From: GCA-2725625 sp964574215
GTDB taxonomy: Bacteria > Pseudomonadota > Alphaproteobacteria > Rhodospirillales > UBA2165
Direction: 5' to 3'
NCBI GenBank assembly: GCA_964574215.1
Contig: CAZNLR010000009.1
Coordinates: 50,338-114,337 of the forward strand
DNA: 64,000 nt
Shown: positions 19,650-28,565 of the stretch, one piece after another
Layout: each line of letters opens with the position of its first letter
How positions within the stretch are numbered: the first letter of the stretch is position 1
Translations under genes and position numbers: made by a program
Notes under the pieces: generated by a model
Told to the model about the DNA's origin: nothing
The model's database searches: none
What the model saw: the letters and a program-made list of their open reading frames with translations, nothing else

Positions 19650-21559
19650 ACGCATTGTTGCAGGTGAACGATTTATCGGTGGAATTCAAGGTGCAAGCCG
19701 GCACGGTGCCCGCCGTGCAGGGGGCTTCTTTCGCCGTTCGGCCGGCGTCCACCGTAGCTATTGTCGGTGAATCGGGATCCGGTAAATCGACCATCGCCCA
19801 GGCTGTAATGGGGATATTGCCGAATTCGGCCACCATTACCAGCGGAGAAATTCTGTTCGCCGATCCGCAGCGTTTCGAGACGCACGTGCTGCCGGAAAGG
19901 CGCACCCATCTGATTGATATTGCCTCCCTTGACCGTAACGGCAGAGCCATGCAGGCCATTCGTGGCGGCCGTATTTCGATGATTTTCCAGGAACCCATGA
20001 CGTCGCTTTCGCCTTTACATACCATCGGCGACCAGATCGGTGAGGCCATGATGCTGCATTGTGACGCCACCAAGTTGATGGCGCGTGAAGCCGTCCAGGA
20101 AATGTTACGCATTGTCGGTTTTCCCAACCCCGCCAAGGCCCTTGATACCTATTCATTTGAATTGTCCGGCGGTTTGAGGCAGCGGGCGATGATTGCCATG
20201 GCGTTGGTTTGCCGTCCCGCCCTGTTGATTGCCGATGAACCGACAACAGCGCTTGATGTCACCATTCAGGCGCAAATATTGAAGCTGATGGCGGACCTTC
20301 AATCGGACCTTCAAATGGCCGTTCTGATCATTACCCACGATTTGGGTGTTGTCGCCAATGTCGCCGAGGAAGTTATCGTTATGTATAACGGCCAGGTGAT
20401 GGAGGCGGGGACGATCGACGATATCTACCGCAATCCTTCGCATCCCTACCTCAAATCCCTGCTTAGGGCCGTACCCCATTTCGACATGAAGCCGGGGGAG
20501 CGTCTGGTTCCCATCCGAGAAATTAAAACCACGACCGGTCACCTATTGGCGCCGAGGGACAATTCCGAAAACGACGTCGAGGATTCCACGCCGCTTCTGA
20601 GTGTACGCAACATTACAAAAACGTACTCCATTCGAAAAGGCGGCATGTTCGGTAGCGGCGCGGCGGACGTAAAGGCCGTCGATGATGTTAGTTTCGATAT
20701 TGCCCGAGGAGAAACGTTAGGGCTGGTGGGCGAAAGCGGTTGCGGCAAGACGACGGTCAGTAAAATCATTATGCGGGCCATTGAACCCGACCAGGGTGAA
20801 GTGCTGTTCAAGGATAACGGCGATGTCGTGGATATGACCAAGTTGAAAGGCCGGCAGCTCATTCCCTTCCGGACGAAGTATCAGTATGTCTTTCAAGACC
20901 CGTTCGGCGCATTGAATCCGCGCATGACGGTCTACGATATTATCAGCGAGCCTTTGGTCATTCACCGTGTCGGCGATGAGTCCTACCGGGCTGAAATGGT
21001 CAAGGAATTAATGAATCTGGTGGGACTCGATCCGCGATTTCTGAACCGTTACCCGCACAGTTTTTCCGGTGGTCAGCGCCAGCGCATCAGCATTGCCCGT
21101 TCACTGGCCTTGAAACCCGATCTTCTGCTATGCGACGAGCCCGTCTCCGCCCTAGACGTATCGGTTCAGGCTCAAATTCTCAATCTGATGAAGGACCTGC
21201 AGCAGGAATTGGGTCTGACCTACCTTTTTGTTTCTCACAATCTGGCAGTCGTTGACTATGTATCCGATAACATCGCTGTCATGTGCGCCGGTCGGCTGAT
21301 GGAAATGGCGCCCCGTGAAGTTCTTTTCCGGGATCCCATTCATCCCTATACGAGGACTTTATTGTCCGCCGTACCTTATCCCGATCCGGACAGAAAGTTG
21401 GATTTCACGTCCCTGATGGAAGAAAAGTCGTCCTTGCCGTCCTTGTGGCCGGAACCCTTTACGCTCAACGGCGAAACCGATGCCAAGATGATTGAAATCG
21501 CCGACCGGCATTTCGTCCGCATATCAGGAGATGGCCAGGCGTTGAGGGCGGCGTCGTGA
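19646..21559 (+). CDS. Dipeptide/oligopeptide ABC transporter ATPase, double NBD
   Basis: The 637-residue protein carries two complete ATP-binding cassettes in one chain, as in GsiA or YejF. The first has GESGSGKST, LSGGLRQRAMIAMAL and LLIADEPTTALD; the second has GESGCGKTT, FSGGQRQRISIARSL and LLLCDEPVSALD. The oligopeptide-transporter C-terminal motif HPYLKSLLRAVP appears after each cassette. It powers import through the two permeases downstream. Starts and stops of this gene and the next three overlap by four bases each, giving a single translationally coupled operon. Confidence 0.93.
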   Translation: MNALLQVNDLSVEFKVQAGTVPAVQGASFAVRPASTVAIVGESGSGKSTIAQAVMGILPNSATITSGEILFADPQRFETHVLPERRTHLIDIASLDRNGRAMQAIRGGRISMIFQEPMTSLSPLHTIGDQIGEAMMLHCDATKLMAREAVQEMLRIVGFPNPAKALDTYSFELSGGLRQRAMIAMALVCRPALLIADEPTTALDVTIQAQILKLMADLQSDLQMAVLIITHDLGVVANVAEEVIVMYNGQVMEAGTIDDIYRNPSHPYLKSLLRAVPHFDMKPGERLVPIREIKTTTGHLLAPRDNSENDVEDSTPLLSVRNITKTYSIRKGGMFGSGAADVKAVDDVSFDIARGETLGLVGESGCGKTTVSKIIMRAIEPDQGEVLFKDNGDVVDMTKLKGRQLIPFRTKYQYVFQDPFGALNPRMTVYDIISEPLVIHRVGDESYRAEMVKELMNLVGLDPRFLNRYPHSFSGGQRQRISIARSLALKPDLLLCDEPVSALDVSVQAQILNLMKDLQQELGLTYLFVSHNLAVVDYVSDNIAVMCAGRLMEMAPREVLFRDPIHPYTRTLLSAVPYPDPDRKLDFTSLMEEKSSLPSLWPEPFTLNGETDAKMIEIADRHFVRISGDGQALRAAS

Positions 21560-23505
21560 GAAGGTTAACCGGTATAGCCCTCGGAGCCGTATTGGCTTTG
21601 ATCCCCCTCGGAACACAGGCGGAAACTTCTCCGGCAGTAAACCTGATCGAAACGCCCATGTTCGAGGCCGACGTGACCGCCGGAAAATTGCCGAAAGTCG
21701 GTGACCGGTTACCCCAAAATCCCTCTGTCGTGGATATGAAGGAAATGGGATTGGAAAACGGCCGTCACGGCGGAGCGCTCAAGGTGCTGATGGGACGGAA
21801 GAAAGACACCAGGCAGATGGTGGTGTACGGCTACGCAAGATTGGTGGGCTACGATAAGAAATTCAATTTGAAACCGGACATTCTGGCGAAAATTGAAGTC
21901 GAGGAAGGACGAATATTTACCTTTCATCTGCGACGTGGACACCGCTGGTCCGATGGGCATCCGTTTACCGCGGAGGATTTTCGCTACTATTTCGAGGATG
22001 TCGCGCGCGAAAAAGAAGTCCGCAACGAGAGCCTGCCCATCGCCATGGTTGTTGATGGCGAAATGCCGAAATTCGAAGTTCTGGATTCTCATACGGTTCG
22101 TTACAGTTGGACCAAGCCGAACCCGTTTTTTCTGCCGAGGCTGGCCGGGGCGCGGCCCATGTTCATCTACCGGCCGGCGCATTATCTGAAACGGTATCAT
22201 CAGAAATTCGGTGATCCGGCGTTTATCGACGCCGAGATTAAGAAAGCCAAAAAACGCAACTGGGTGGCGTTGCATTACGTCGTCAGCCGTCAATATAAGA
22301 ACGTCAATCCTGACCTCCCGTCCTTGCAGCCGTGGGTACTGGCGACGCGCCCGCCGGCCAAACGTTTCGTGTTCAGGCGCAATCCGTATTTTCACCGGGT
22401 CGATACGGCAGGGCGGCAATTGCCTTATATCGATGAAGTGAAAATGAACGTTACCAACTCGAAACTGATTCCCATTAAGACGGGTTCGGGCGAAAGCGAT
22501 TTGCAGGCGAGAGGATTGAATTTCAGCAGCATCACGGCGCTCAAACAATCGGAAGCCCAGTTTGGATATTCGACCTTGCTGTGGCGGACGGCCAAAGGAG
22601 CGCGGTGGGCGTTGTTCCCGAATTTGAACGCAAAGGACCCCATGTGGCAGAAGCTGATGAGGGATGTCCGGTTTCGGCGGGCCCTGTCTTTGGGAATCAA
22701 CCGCCATGAAATCAATCAGGTGATTTTTTACGGACTCGCCCGTGAGGCCAACAATACCGTCCTGCCGGAAAGTCCCCTGTATCATCCGGTATACGCCAAA
22801 CGATGGGCCAAGTTCGATTTGAAACGGGCCAATAAGCTGTTGGATGAAATCGGGCTGACGGAAAAAAATCCTGCCGGTTACCGGCTGTTGCCCGATGGTA
22901 ATCCGCTGGAAATTACGATCGTATTCTCGACCGAAGAATCCGAACCTGCGGATGTTTTGGAATTGGTCCGCGATAGCTGGCGGCGGATTGGCGTCAAGCT
23001 GTTCCCCAAACCCATGCAGCGCGACGTCCTGCGTAACCGGGTCTTCAGCGGATTGGTCAAAATGTCCATGTGGTCCGGCATTGAAAACGGCATTCCGGCG
23101 CCTGAATTCAGTCCCAAGGAACTGGCGCCGACGTCGCAGCACCAACTGCAATGGCCGCGCTGGGGACAATTTATGGAAACCAGGGGAAAATCGGGTGTGC
23201 CGGTGGATATGCCGTTGGCGAAAAAATTGCTGATCCTCAACGATCAATGGGCCCTGGCGGTGAACCGCGACCAGAAAGTTAAGATTTGGTCCGAGATGTT
23301 GGAGATATATACGGATCAAATGTATTCCATCGGCATCGTTTCCAGCGTCCCCCAGGTCATCGTCACCAATTCCCGCCTGCGGAACGTGCCCAAGCTGGCC
23401 GTCTACAATTGGGATCCTGGGGCGCATTTCGGCATCTACCGGCCGGATGTATTCTGGTTTGGCGCCGGCGGGAAACGGCAGCCGGAGATGAGGTCGGGTA
23501 AATGA
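21556..23505 (+). CDS. Family 5 extracellular solute-binding protein
   Basis: The 649-residue protein starts with a GTG overlapping the ATPase stop. It has a signal peptide: MRR, a hydrophobic stretch and a likely signal-peptidase I site after GTQA. The mature chain shows family 5 features: RRGHRWSDGHPFTAEDFRYYFED near residue 125 and FRRALSLGINRHEINQV near residue 380. It is longer than most dipeptide-binding proteins (about 530 residues), resembling the YejA or large-oligopeptide branch. It would deliver a peptide or oligosaccharide from the periplasm to the permeases; the ligand is unknown. Confidence 0.9.
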   Translation: MRRLTGIALGAVLALIPLGTQAETSPAVNLIETPMFEADVTAGKLPKVGDRLPQNPSVVDMKEMGLENGRHGGALKVLMGRKKDTRQMVVYGYARLVGYDKKFNLKPDILAKIEVEEGRIFTFHLRRGHRWSDGHPFTAEDFRYYFEDVAREKEVRNESLPIAMVVDGEMPKFEVLDSHTVRYSWTKPNPFFLPRLAGARPMFIYRPAHYLKRYHQKFGDPAFIDAEIKKAKKRNWVALHYVVSRQYKNVNPDLPSLQPWVLATRPPAKRFVFRRNPYFHRVDTAGRQLPYIDEVKMNVTNSKLIPIKTGSGESDLQARGLNFSSITALKQSEAQFGYSTLLWRTAKGARWALFPNLNAKDPMWQKLMRDVRFRRALSLGINRHEINQVIFYGLAREANNTVLPESPLYHPVYAKRWAKFDLKRANKLLDEIGLTEKNPAGYRLLPDGNPLEITIVFSTEESEPADVLELVRDSWRRIGVKLFPKPMQRDVLRNRVFSGLVKMSMWSGIENGIPAPEFSPKELAPTSQHQLQWPRWGQFMETRGKSGVPVDMPLAKKLLILNDQWALAVNRDQKVKIWSEMLEIYTDQMYSIGIVSSVPQVIVTNSRLRNVPKLAVYNWDPGAHFGIYRPDVFWFGAGGKRQPEMRSGK

Positions 23506-24497
23506 TCGATTATTTCGTCCGGCGCGTCTTCGTCATGTTGCTGACATTGGTGGTTGTCAGCGCCTTGGTGTTTGTCATCATCCAACTGCCGGAAGGCGAC
23601 TACCTGACCAGCTACATCACTGAATTGGAAAGCCAGGGTGAGGCGGTCGATCCGCAGAAGATTGCTTATCTCAAGGAAGAGTTCGGCCTGGACAAACCCA
23701 TCTGGCAACAGTATCTGGGCTGGATCGGCGGAATTCTCCAAGGCGATTTCGGGCGTTCCATCGAATACGACCTGCCGGTGACGGAGGTCATTGGTGAAGT
23801 CTTTATCTTTGCCGTTATTCTGAACGCCAGCATCATCTGTTTTATCTATATCGTCGCCTTTCCCATCGGCGTTTATTCGGCGACCCATCAATATAGCTGG
23901 GGCGACCACGGGCTGACCTTTGTCGGATTTATCGGGTTGGCGACACCCAACTTTCTGCTGGCGCTGATATTGATGTTTTTGGCGAAAAAATATTTCGGCA
24001 CCTCGATTGGCGGCCTCATGGACCCGATGTTTGAAAACAAACCTTGGACTTTGGACAAAGTGCTGTCGGTGCTCGAGCATCTGGTTGTGCCGGTGGTTGT
24101 GATCGGCACGTCGGGAACGGCCGGTATGATCCGGCGTCTCAGAGCCAACCTGCTGGATGAATTAAATAAACAGTATGTGGTGACGGCCCGGGCCAAGGGC
24201 CTGTCCGAGATCAAGTTGCTGGTGAAGTATCCGTTGCGCATGGCGCTCAATCCCTTTATCGCCGATATCGGCAATCTGCTGCCGCAGGTGGTGTCCGGCT
24301 CGGTGATTGTCGCCGTTATCATGGATCTGCCGACCACCGGTCCGATCTTGCTGGATGCGTTGCGCAGCCAGGATATGTTCCTGGCCGGATCGTTCTTGCT
24401 GTTTGTGTCGTTCCTGACGGTGGTCGGCATGTTTGTGTCCGATTTGCTGTTGGCGGTCCTCGATCCCAGGATCAGGTTGGGGGGGACGGCCAAATGA
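23502..24497 (+). CDS. ABC transporter permease, OppB type
   Basis: The 331-residue inner-membrane protein has about six hydrophobic segments. It begins MIDYFVRRVFVMLLTLVVVSALVF, the standard OppB/DppB N-terminus. The coupling region appears in RRLRANLLDELNKQYVVTARAKGLSE, which contacts the ATPase (EAA-type loop). It overlaps both neighbours by four bases. It should pair with the following OppC-type permease. Confidence 0.92.
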   Translation: MIDYFVRRVFVMLLTLVVVSALVFVIIQLPEGDYLTSYITELESQGEAVDPQKIAYLKEEFGLDKPIWQQYLGWIGGILQGDFGRSIEYDLPVTEVIGEVFIFAVILNASIICFIYIVAFPIGVYSATHQYSWGDHGLTFVGFIGLATPNFLLALILMFLAKKYFGTSIGGLMDPMFENKPWTLDKVLSVLEHLVVPVVVIGTSGTAGMIRRLRANLLDELNKQYVVTARAKGLSEIKLLVKYPLRMALNPFIADIGNLLPQVVSGSVIVAVIMDLPTTGPILLDALRSQDMFLAGSFLLFVSFLTVVGMFVSDLLLAVLDPRIRLGGTAK

Positions 24498-25648
24498 GCG
24501 AGAAGCTAACCCATTTCGTTTCCCAAGAGCCGTTCGATCCTCATGAAATCGAAGCCTTGACGCCTGAGCAGGAGAAGTTCTACCTGGCCTCCCAATGGCG
24601 CATGATGTGGTGGCGTCTGAAACGCCACAAGCTGGCGGTGGCGTCGGGCCTGGTGTTGCTGGTCATGTATTTGGCTATTGTCATCGCCGAGTTCCTGGCG
24701 CCCTACGAGCTGCAAACCCGCCACACCGACCACATATTCGCGCCGCCCCAGGGTATTCATTTATTCCATGACGGGGCATTCGTCGGCCCCTTCGTTTACG
24801 GCCAGGACTACAGCCTCAATCTGGCCACCCTGAAAAGGGAGTACACCAATAATCCCAGTAAAATTCAGCGGCTCCGGTTCTTCTGTAAGGGGGACCCCTA
24901 CGAATTCTGGAACCTGTTCGAAGCCAGCCGACACTTTATCTGTCCGGCGGAGAACGGCACTTTCTTTTTCCTCGGCACCGACCGCATGGGTAGGGATATC
25001 TGGTCGCGCATTATCTACGGCGCGCGCATTTCCCTGACGGTGGGTCTGGTCGGCATCAGCCTGAGCTTTCTCCTGGGCATCTCAATCGGCGGCGCGGCCG
25101 GATATTTCGGCGGTTGGGTCGATAATTTATCCCAGCGGACCATCGAAATTCTGCGTTCCATCCCCGAACTGCCCTTGTGGATGGGCCTGTCAGCCGCCCT
25201 GCCGGAAGATTGGAGCCCCATCGCCGTCTTCTTCGGCCTGACGTTGATCCTGGCGTTGGTGGACTGGCCGGGCCTGGCCCGCGCGGTGCGCTCTAAATTG
25301 CTGGCGCTCCGGGAGGAGGATTTCTGCACCGCCGCCACGCTGATGGGGGCGAAACCGAAACGGATCATTGGCCGCCACCTGCTGCCCAATTTCATGAGCC
25401 ATCTGATTGCCTCGGCCACGCTCTCAATTCCATCCATGATCCTGGCGGAAACGGCGCTGAGCTTCTTAGGTCTGGGTCTGCGCCCGCCGGTTACCTCCTG
25501 GGGTGTCATGCTGGTGGAAGCCCAAAACTTCCAAGCCGTTGCCGTCTATCCCTGGCTTTTGTTACCGGCGGTGCCGGTGATCATCACCGTATTGGCCTTC
25601 AACTTCTTCGGTGATGGGCTAAGAGACGCGGCTGATCCTTATAAATAA
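24494..25648 (+). CDS. ABC transporter permease, OppC type with periplasmic insert
   Basis: The 384-residue inner-membrane protein has a cytosolic N-terminus, then a first membrane segment (about residues 49-72). About 100 periplasmic residues follow before GTDRMGRDIWSRIIYGARISL, where the OppC core begins. The ATPase-coupling loop is at LREEDFCTAATLMGAKPKRIIGRHLLPN. The periplasmic insert (FAPPQGIHLFHDG to FFFLGTDRMG) is longer than in typical OppC and includes three Cys residues; it probably interacts with the large binding protein. It is the last gene of the operon. Confidence 0.9.
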   Translation: MSEKLTHFVSQEPFDPHEIEALTPEQEKFYLASQWRMMWWRLKRHKLAVASGLVLLVMYLAIVIAEFLAPYELQTRHTDHIFAPPQGIHLFHDGAFVGPFVYGQDYSLNLATLKREYTNNPSKIQRLRFFCKGDPYEFWNLFEASRHFICPAENGTFFFLGTDRMGRDIWSRIIYGARISLTVGLVGISLSFLLGISIGGAAGYFGGWVDNLSQRTIEILRSIPELPLWMGLSAALPEDWSPIAVFFGLTLILALVDWPGLARAVRSKLLALREEDFCTAATLMGAKPKRIIGRHLLPNFMSHLIASATLSIPSMILAETALSFLGLGLRPPVTSWGVMLVEAQNFQAVAVYPWLLLPAVPVIITVLAFNFFGDGLRDAADPYK

Positions 25649-25670
25649 GGGACGGTATCTCCATTGCCGC

Positions 25671-26525
25671 TTAAGCAGGCGGCGGAGCGACGCCACGGCG
25701 GTATAAATGCCAGGTGGCATGGCCCAATATCGGTAACGTCACAAAGAGGCCGATCAGGCCGGACAGCAGGGAAATGGCGATCAGAACCGCGATGGTGACG
25801 CACCAGACAGCCATAACGCGGGGGTTCTGAGTGACGAACCGAACGCTGGTGATCATGGCCGTGATGAAATCTATGTCCCGATGAAACAGCATCGGAATAG
25901 ATACGACAGAGTAGGAAAACACTCCGAAGGCGATCAAAGCGCCGGCGGTATTGCCGACCAACAGGAACAGCCAACCGGCGGGCGTGGTAAAGACGATATC
26001 GATAAGCTCCGAAAAACTGAAAAACCGCATGCCCATGAAGCCAAATGACAGCAGCGCCGCGATATCCATCCAGATAAACAGGGAGAAACCGGTTACCAAC
26101 GCCATCCAGCCCAAATCGCGGCCAAACATGGATTTCACCGAACCGAAAACAACGCGCCAGGAAAGCGCCTGCTTTCCCTCTTTCCGGCCGTTCTCCAGGT
26201 GCTGGCTGACAACGTAGAATCCACTGGCGATGAACGGCGCGATCAGCGCGAAGCCGGCGGCAAGTGGATACACTAGATAGGGCAGATCGAGATACAGCAG
26301 AAAGAGGATCAGCATCCAGCCGCCCGCCACGTAAATGCCGCTAAAGAACAGGCCATATAGCGGCGCGGCGTGGAAATCGCGCATACCCATCCCTAATACT
26401 TCCAGCAGATCATTGACCGTCACCTGGTTTACGTGCGGCAACTGAGTAATGCCTTGCTGCGCCGTCGGCACCTCGGACGCGGTTCCTGTTGGTCTCGAAT
26501 TATCGGGATTGTCGTTCAATTCCAT
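25671..26525 (-). CDS. DUF2189 membrane protein
   Basis: The 284-residue protein has a polar N-terminus and about six membrane segments. The arrangement matches the DUF2189 family: VTVNDLLEVLGMGMRDF before the first segment, then FVTQNPRVMAVWCVTIAVLIAI and LGHATWHLYRR at the end. The function of the family is not known; it is common in Alphaproteobacteria. The gene is convergent with the ABC operon (22 bases between stops) and ends in the polar motif RRGVAPPPA. Confidence 0.85.
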   Translation of the reverse strand: MELNDNPDNSRPTGTASEVPTAQQGITQLPHVNQVTVNDLLEVLGMGMRDFHAAPLYGLFFSGIYVAGGWMLILFLLYLDLPYLVYPLAAGFALIAPFIASGFYVVSQHLENGRKEGKQALSWRVVFGSVKSMFGRDLGWMALVTGFSLFIWMDIAALLSFGFMGMRFFSFSELIDIVFTTPAGWLFLLVGNTAGALIAFGVFSYSVVSIPMLFHRDIDFITAMITSVRFVTQNPRVMAVWCVTIAVLIAISLLSGLIGLFVTLPILGHATWHLYRRGVAPPPA

Positions 26526-26596
26526 CCCCCTCCCTTTGAATTATTTTGATTCAAGAGGGTAACTATAGGAAATAGGGGGATAAATGTCGATGCGGT

Positions 26597-27298
26597 CTAC
26601 TTTACCGCCCGGATATAATACCCTGATACCTGTAGCTTTTCGCCACGTCGATTAAAAATCCGGTCCAGCCCATGGGCGATGGCGGGCAGGCGGGATTCGA
26701 GGCCCCGCTTCCACCAGCGGAACAAATTCATCGCCGTGCCGATACGTCCCCTGACGGCATAGAGCCGCACCTCCGAAAAATCCCGGAACAGATAACAGAG
26801 CCCGTCCCGCGAAAAGCGGTAATAGTCCTTGAAAGCGAGGCTTTTAGGCCCGTGGTAGCGGAAAAGAAAAGGGGTGTAACCGATGAATAGGCCGCCCGGC
26901 TTCAGGCTATTGCGCAGATTTTCCACGGCGGCGAAAGGGTCGTAGACGTGTTCCAGGACCGAGATACAGATGACGCCATCATACTCCTCGGATCCTAATC
27001 GTTGAGGATTGCAGAGATCGTCGACGATATCCGGATAGTCTTCGTATTGGGTGATGTCCAAGGTCGCTGCCTGACCGCCCTTGAACTGTTCCTTGGCCAG
27101 GCGCGAAGAACGGCCTACATCAAGGATTTTACCGCAATTTTCTATGGTTTCATTGACCAGATATTGGTGGAGTTCTTCTGGCCGTTGGGCGAAGGACGTA
27201 TCCACCGCTACTCGCTCGATATAATGGCTCAGGCGTTCTTCGGTCGGGTGAACCGCCTCGACGGCGTCTCTGCGGTGATCGTCCGAATAAACAGGCAT
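26597..27298 (-). CDS. Class I SAM-dependent methyltransferase
   Basis: The 233-residue protein has a Rossmann-type methyltransferase core. The SAM-binding motif is CGKILDVGRSSRLA near residue 55, somewhat divergent from the usual DxGxGxG. DGVICISVLEHVYDPFAAVENLRNSLKPGG matches motifs II and III of the methyltransf_11 group, and a C-terminal segment SFRYHG-like (LFRYHGPKS) follows. It begins six bases after the stop of the transglutaminase-like gene, so the two form one operon. The substrate is unknown. Confidence 0.8.
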   Translation of the reverse strand: MPVYSDDHRRDAVEAVHPTEERLSHYIERVAVDTSFAQRPEELHQYLVNETIENCGKILDVGRSSRLAKEQFKGGQAATLDITQYEDYPDIVDDLCNPQRLGSEEYDGVICISVLEHVYDPFAAVENLRNSLKPGGLFIGYTPFLFRYHGPKSLAFKDYYRFSRDGLCYLFRDFSEVRLYAVRGRIGTAMNLFRWWKRGLESRLPAIAHGLDRIFNRRGEKLQVSGYYIRAVK

Positions 27299-27304
27299 CA
27301 GCCT

Positions 27305-27958
27305 CTATTCCCTGCTGGCCTCCGCCTTGAAATCGCCGCCGGCGCCCGCCAGCCAGGCGGGTGTGTAAAATTCAGTGAAGGTGGCGACGATTTCATCGAA
27401 GGGAACGTCCACAAATGTGCCGCGTTCGTTGACATATTCCATATGGCGGTTGCCCGCCTGATCGAACTCGTGGAACAGCGAATCGTTTTTGCCGTCGAAA
27501 TTCAGCGATTTCAAACCAAACCGTTGACAAAGAGAATCATTGAATGCCGGAGTGGCCTTGACCCATTTGCCTTCCAAATAGACATCGCAATAGGAATGCC
27601 AGTAAAAAATATCCGTGTTGATCAGTTCCAGCAGCCGTTTGGTCGCCATGTGATTGCGCACGTCGGCATAGCCGGGGCGGGCGGGAATGCCGTGATGACG
27701 GGCGCAGGCGGTCATCAGGGAGGCCTTGGTGACGCAAAAGCCGCGGTCCGATTTCAAGGCGTCGCTGGCCCTATAGCTGCGCGGGTCGCCCATGGCCAGA
27801 TAGGGGTCGTAGATAATGTCGTCCCGGATGGCGTAGAATAGATTGAGGATTTTATCCATGTCCGTCGTCGCGTCACCGACATTTTTCTCCGCATACTCGA
27901 TAACCAGCGGGTGGTCGCTGTCGACATATTCGCAAGACTGTAAATATTCCTCGTACAC
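27305..27958 (-). CDS. Transglutaminase-like cysteine protease-fold protein
   Basis: The 217-residue protein is taken from the GTG at 27958, which has a GGAGG ribosome-binding site seven bases upstream; the open frame to 27991 would run back into a palindrome. Catalytic Cys is in SDRGFCVTKASL, His in YWHSYCDVYLEGKW and Asp in TPAFND, so the Cys-His-Asp triad of the transglutaminase-like superfamily is intact. Members hydrolyse or transfer amide bonds. It is cytosolic, lacking a signal peptide. It leads the operon with the methyltransferase and is probably controlled by the double palindrome just upstream. Confidence 0.82.
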   Translation of the reverse strand: MYEEYLQSCEYVDSDHPLVIEYAEKNVGDATTDMDKILNLFYAIRDDIIYDPYLAMGDPRSYRASDALKSDRGFCVTKASLMTACARHHGIPARPGYADVRNHMATKRLLELINTDIFYWHSYCDVYLEGKWVKATPAFNDSLCQRFGLKSLNFDGKNDSLFHEFDQAGNRHMEYVNERGTFVDVPFDEIVATFTEFYTPAWLAGAGGDFKAEASRE

Positions 27959-27974
27959 AATGATCCTCCAATAA

Positions 27975-28029
27975 AATTGTACCTGGTACAATTAATTGAT
28001 AATTCGCAGAAATTGTACCTGGTACAATT
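27975..28029. promoter_or_regulatory. Pair of identical 19-bp palindromes, likely operators
   Basis: AATTGTACCTGGTACAATT occurs at 27975-27993 and again, base for base, at 28011-28029, with centres 36 bp apart. The palindrome is perfect except for its single central base. The nearer copy lies 17 bases upstream of the GTG start of the transglutaminase-like gene, and both lie in the divergent gap to the DUF454 gene. Such symmetric sites suit a dimeric helix-turn-helix repressor of TetR, GntR or MarR type; I cannot name it, and no regulator gene is adjacent. Confidence 0.7.
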
Positions 28030-28124
28030 TAATGGGTAGCTTATTCACACTCGTTCACAACTGCAAACGATATGAAAGGCTTCAGAACTTGAAAATTTCT
28101 CCAAATAGCATCATATAGTTCACC

Positions 28125-28565
28125 ATGGAACCCGACAAAATCAATCTCGATCATCTGGACAATTGCCCGGTGGGGGAGGCCAAGCCCTGGCTGCGGCCGG
28201 TTTTGATCGCTTTTGGCTGGTTTTGTGTCGCTTTGGGCGCTGTCGGCGTGGTCGTGCCGGGTCTGCCTACAACGATTTTCCTGATCATGGCAGCCTGGGC
28301 TTTCGCCCGTTCTTCCCGGCGGTTTCACAATTGGCTATATGGTCATCGGATTTTCGGTCCTTTAGTCAGCAATTGGGAAAATCACCGGGTCATCCCGGTT
28401 AAAGCCAAGATTATGGCAGTTTCTATGATGACTCTCAGCGTTATCATCGTTATGGCGATGTTCCCGGGAAACTGGCTGTTGCCGGCGTTTATGGCGGCGG
28501 TGATGACCCCGGCGGCGATTTATATCGTCACCCGCGACAGCCGGGTGCCCGCTAAATCTTCCTGA
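28125..28565 (+). CDS. DUF454 (YbaN-like) inner-membrane protein
   Basis: The 146-residue protein has a soluble N-terminus of about 25 residues, then three to four hydrophobic segments. The segment GAVGVVVPGLPTTIFLIMAAWAFARSS near residue 55 is the signature of the DUF454/YbaN family, followed by FHNWLYGHRIFGPLVSNW. No function is established for the family. It is divergent from the transglutaminase/methyltransferase operon across the palindromes, and its last 14 bases overlap the 3' end of the convergent methyltransferase gene. Confidence 0.85.
   Translation: MEPDKINLDHLDNCPVGEAKPWLRPVLIAFGWFCVALGAVGVVVPGLPTTIFLIMAAWAFARSSRRFHNWLYGHRIFGPLVSNWENHRVIPVKAKIMAVSMMTLSVIIVMAMFPGNWLLPAFMAAVMTPAAIYIVTRDSRVPAKSS

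Noticed and set aside
21709..23427. 572-codon open frame on the minus strand
   Set aside because: It lies exactly opposite the solute-binding protein, whose signal peptide, family motifs and four-base overlaps with both neighbours are convincing. It has no recognisable motif.
27002..27841. 279-codon plus-strand open frame
   Set aside because: It is antisense to the methyltransferase/transglutaminase operon and spans both genes without family resemblance.
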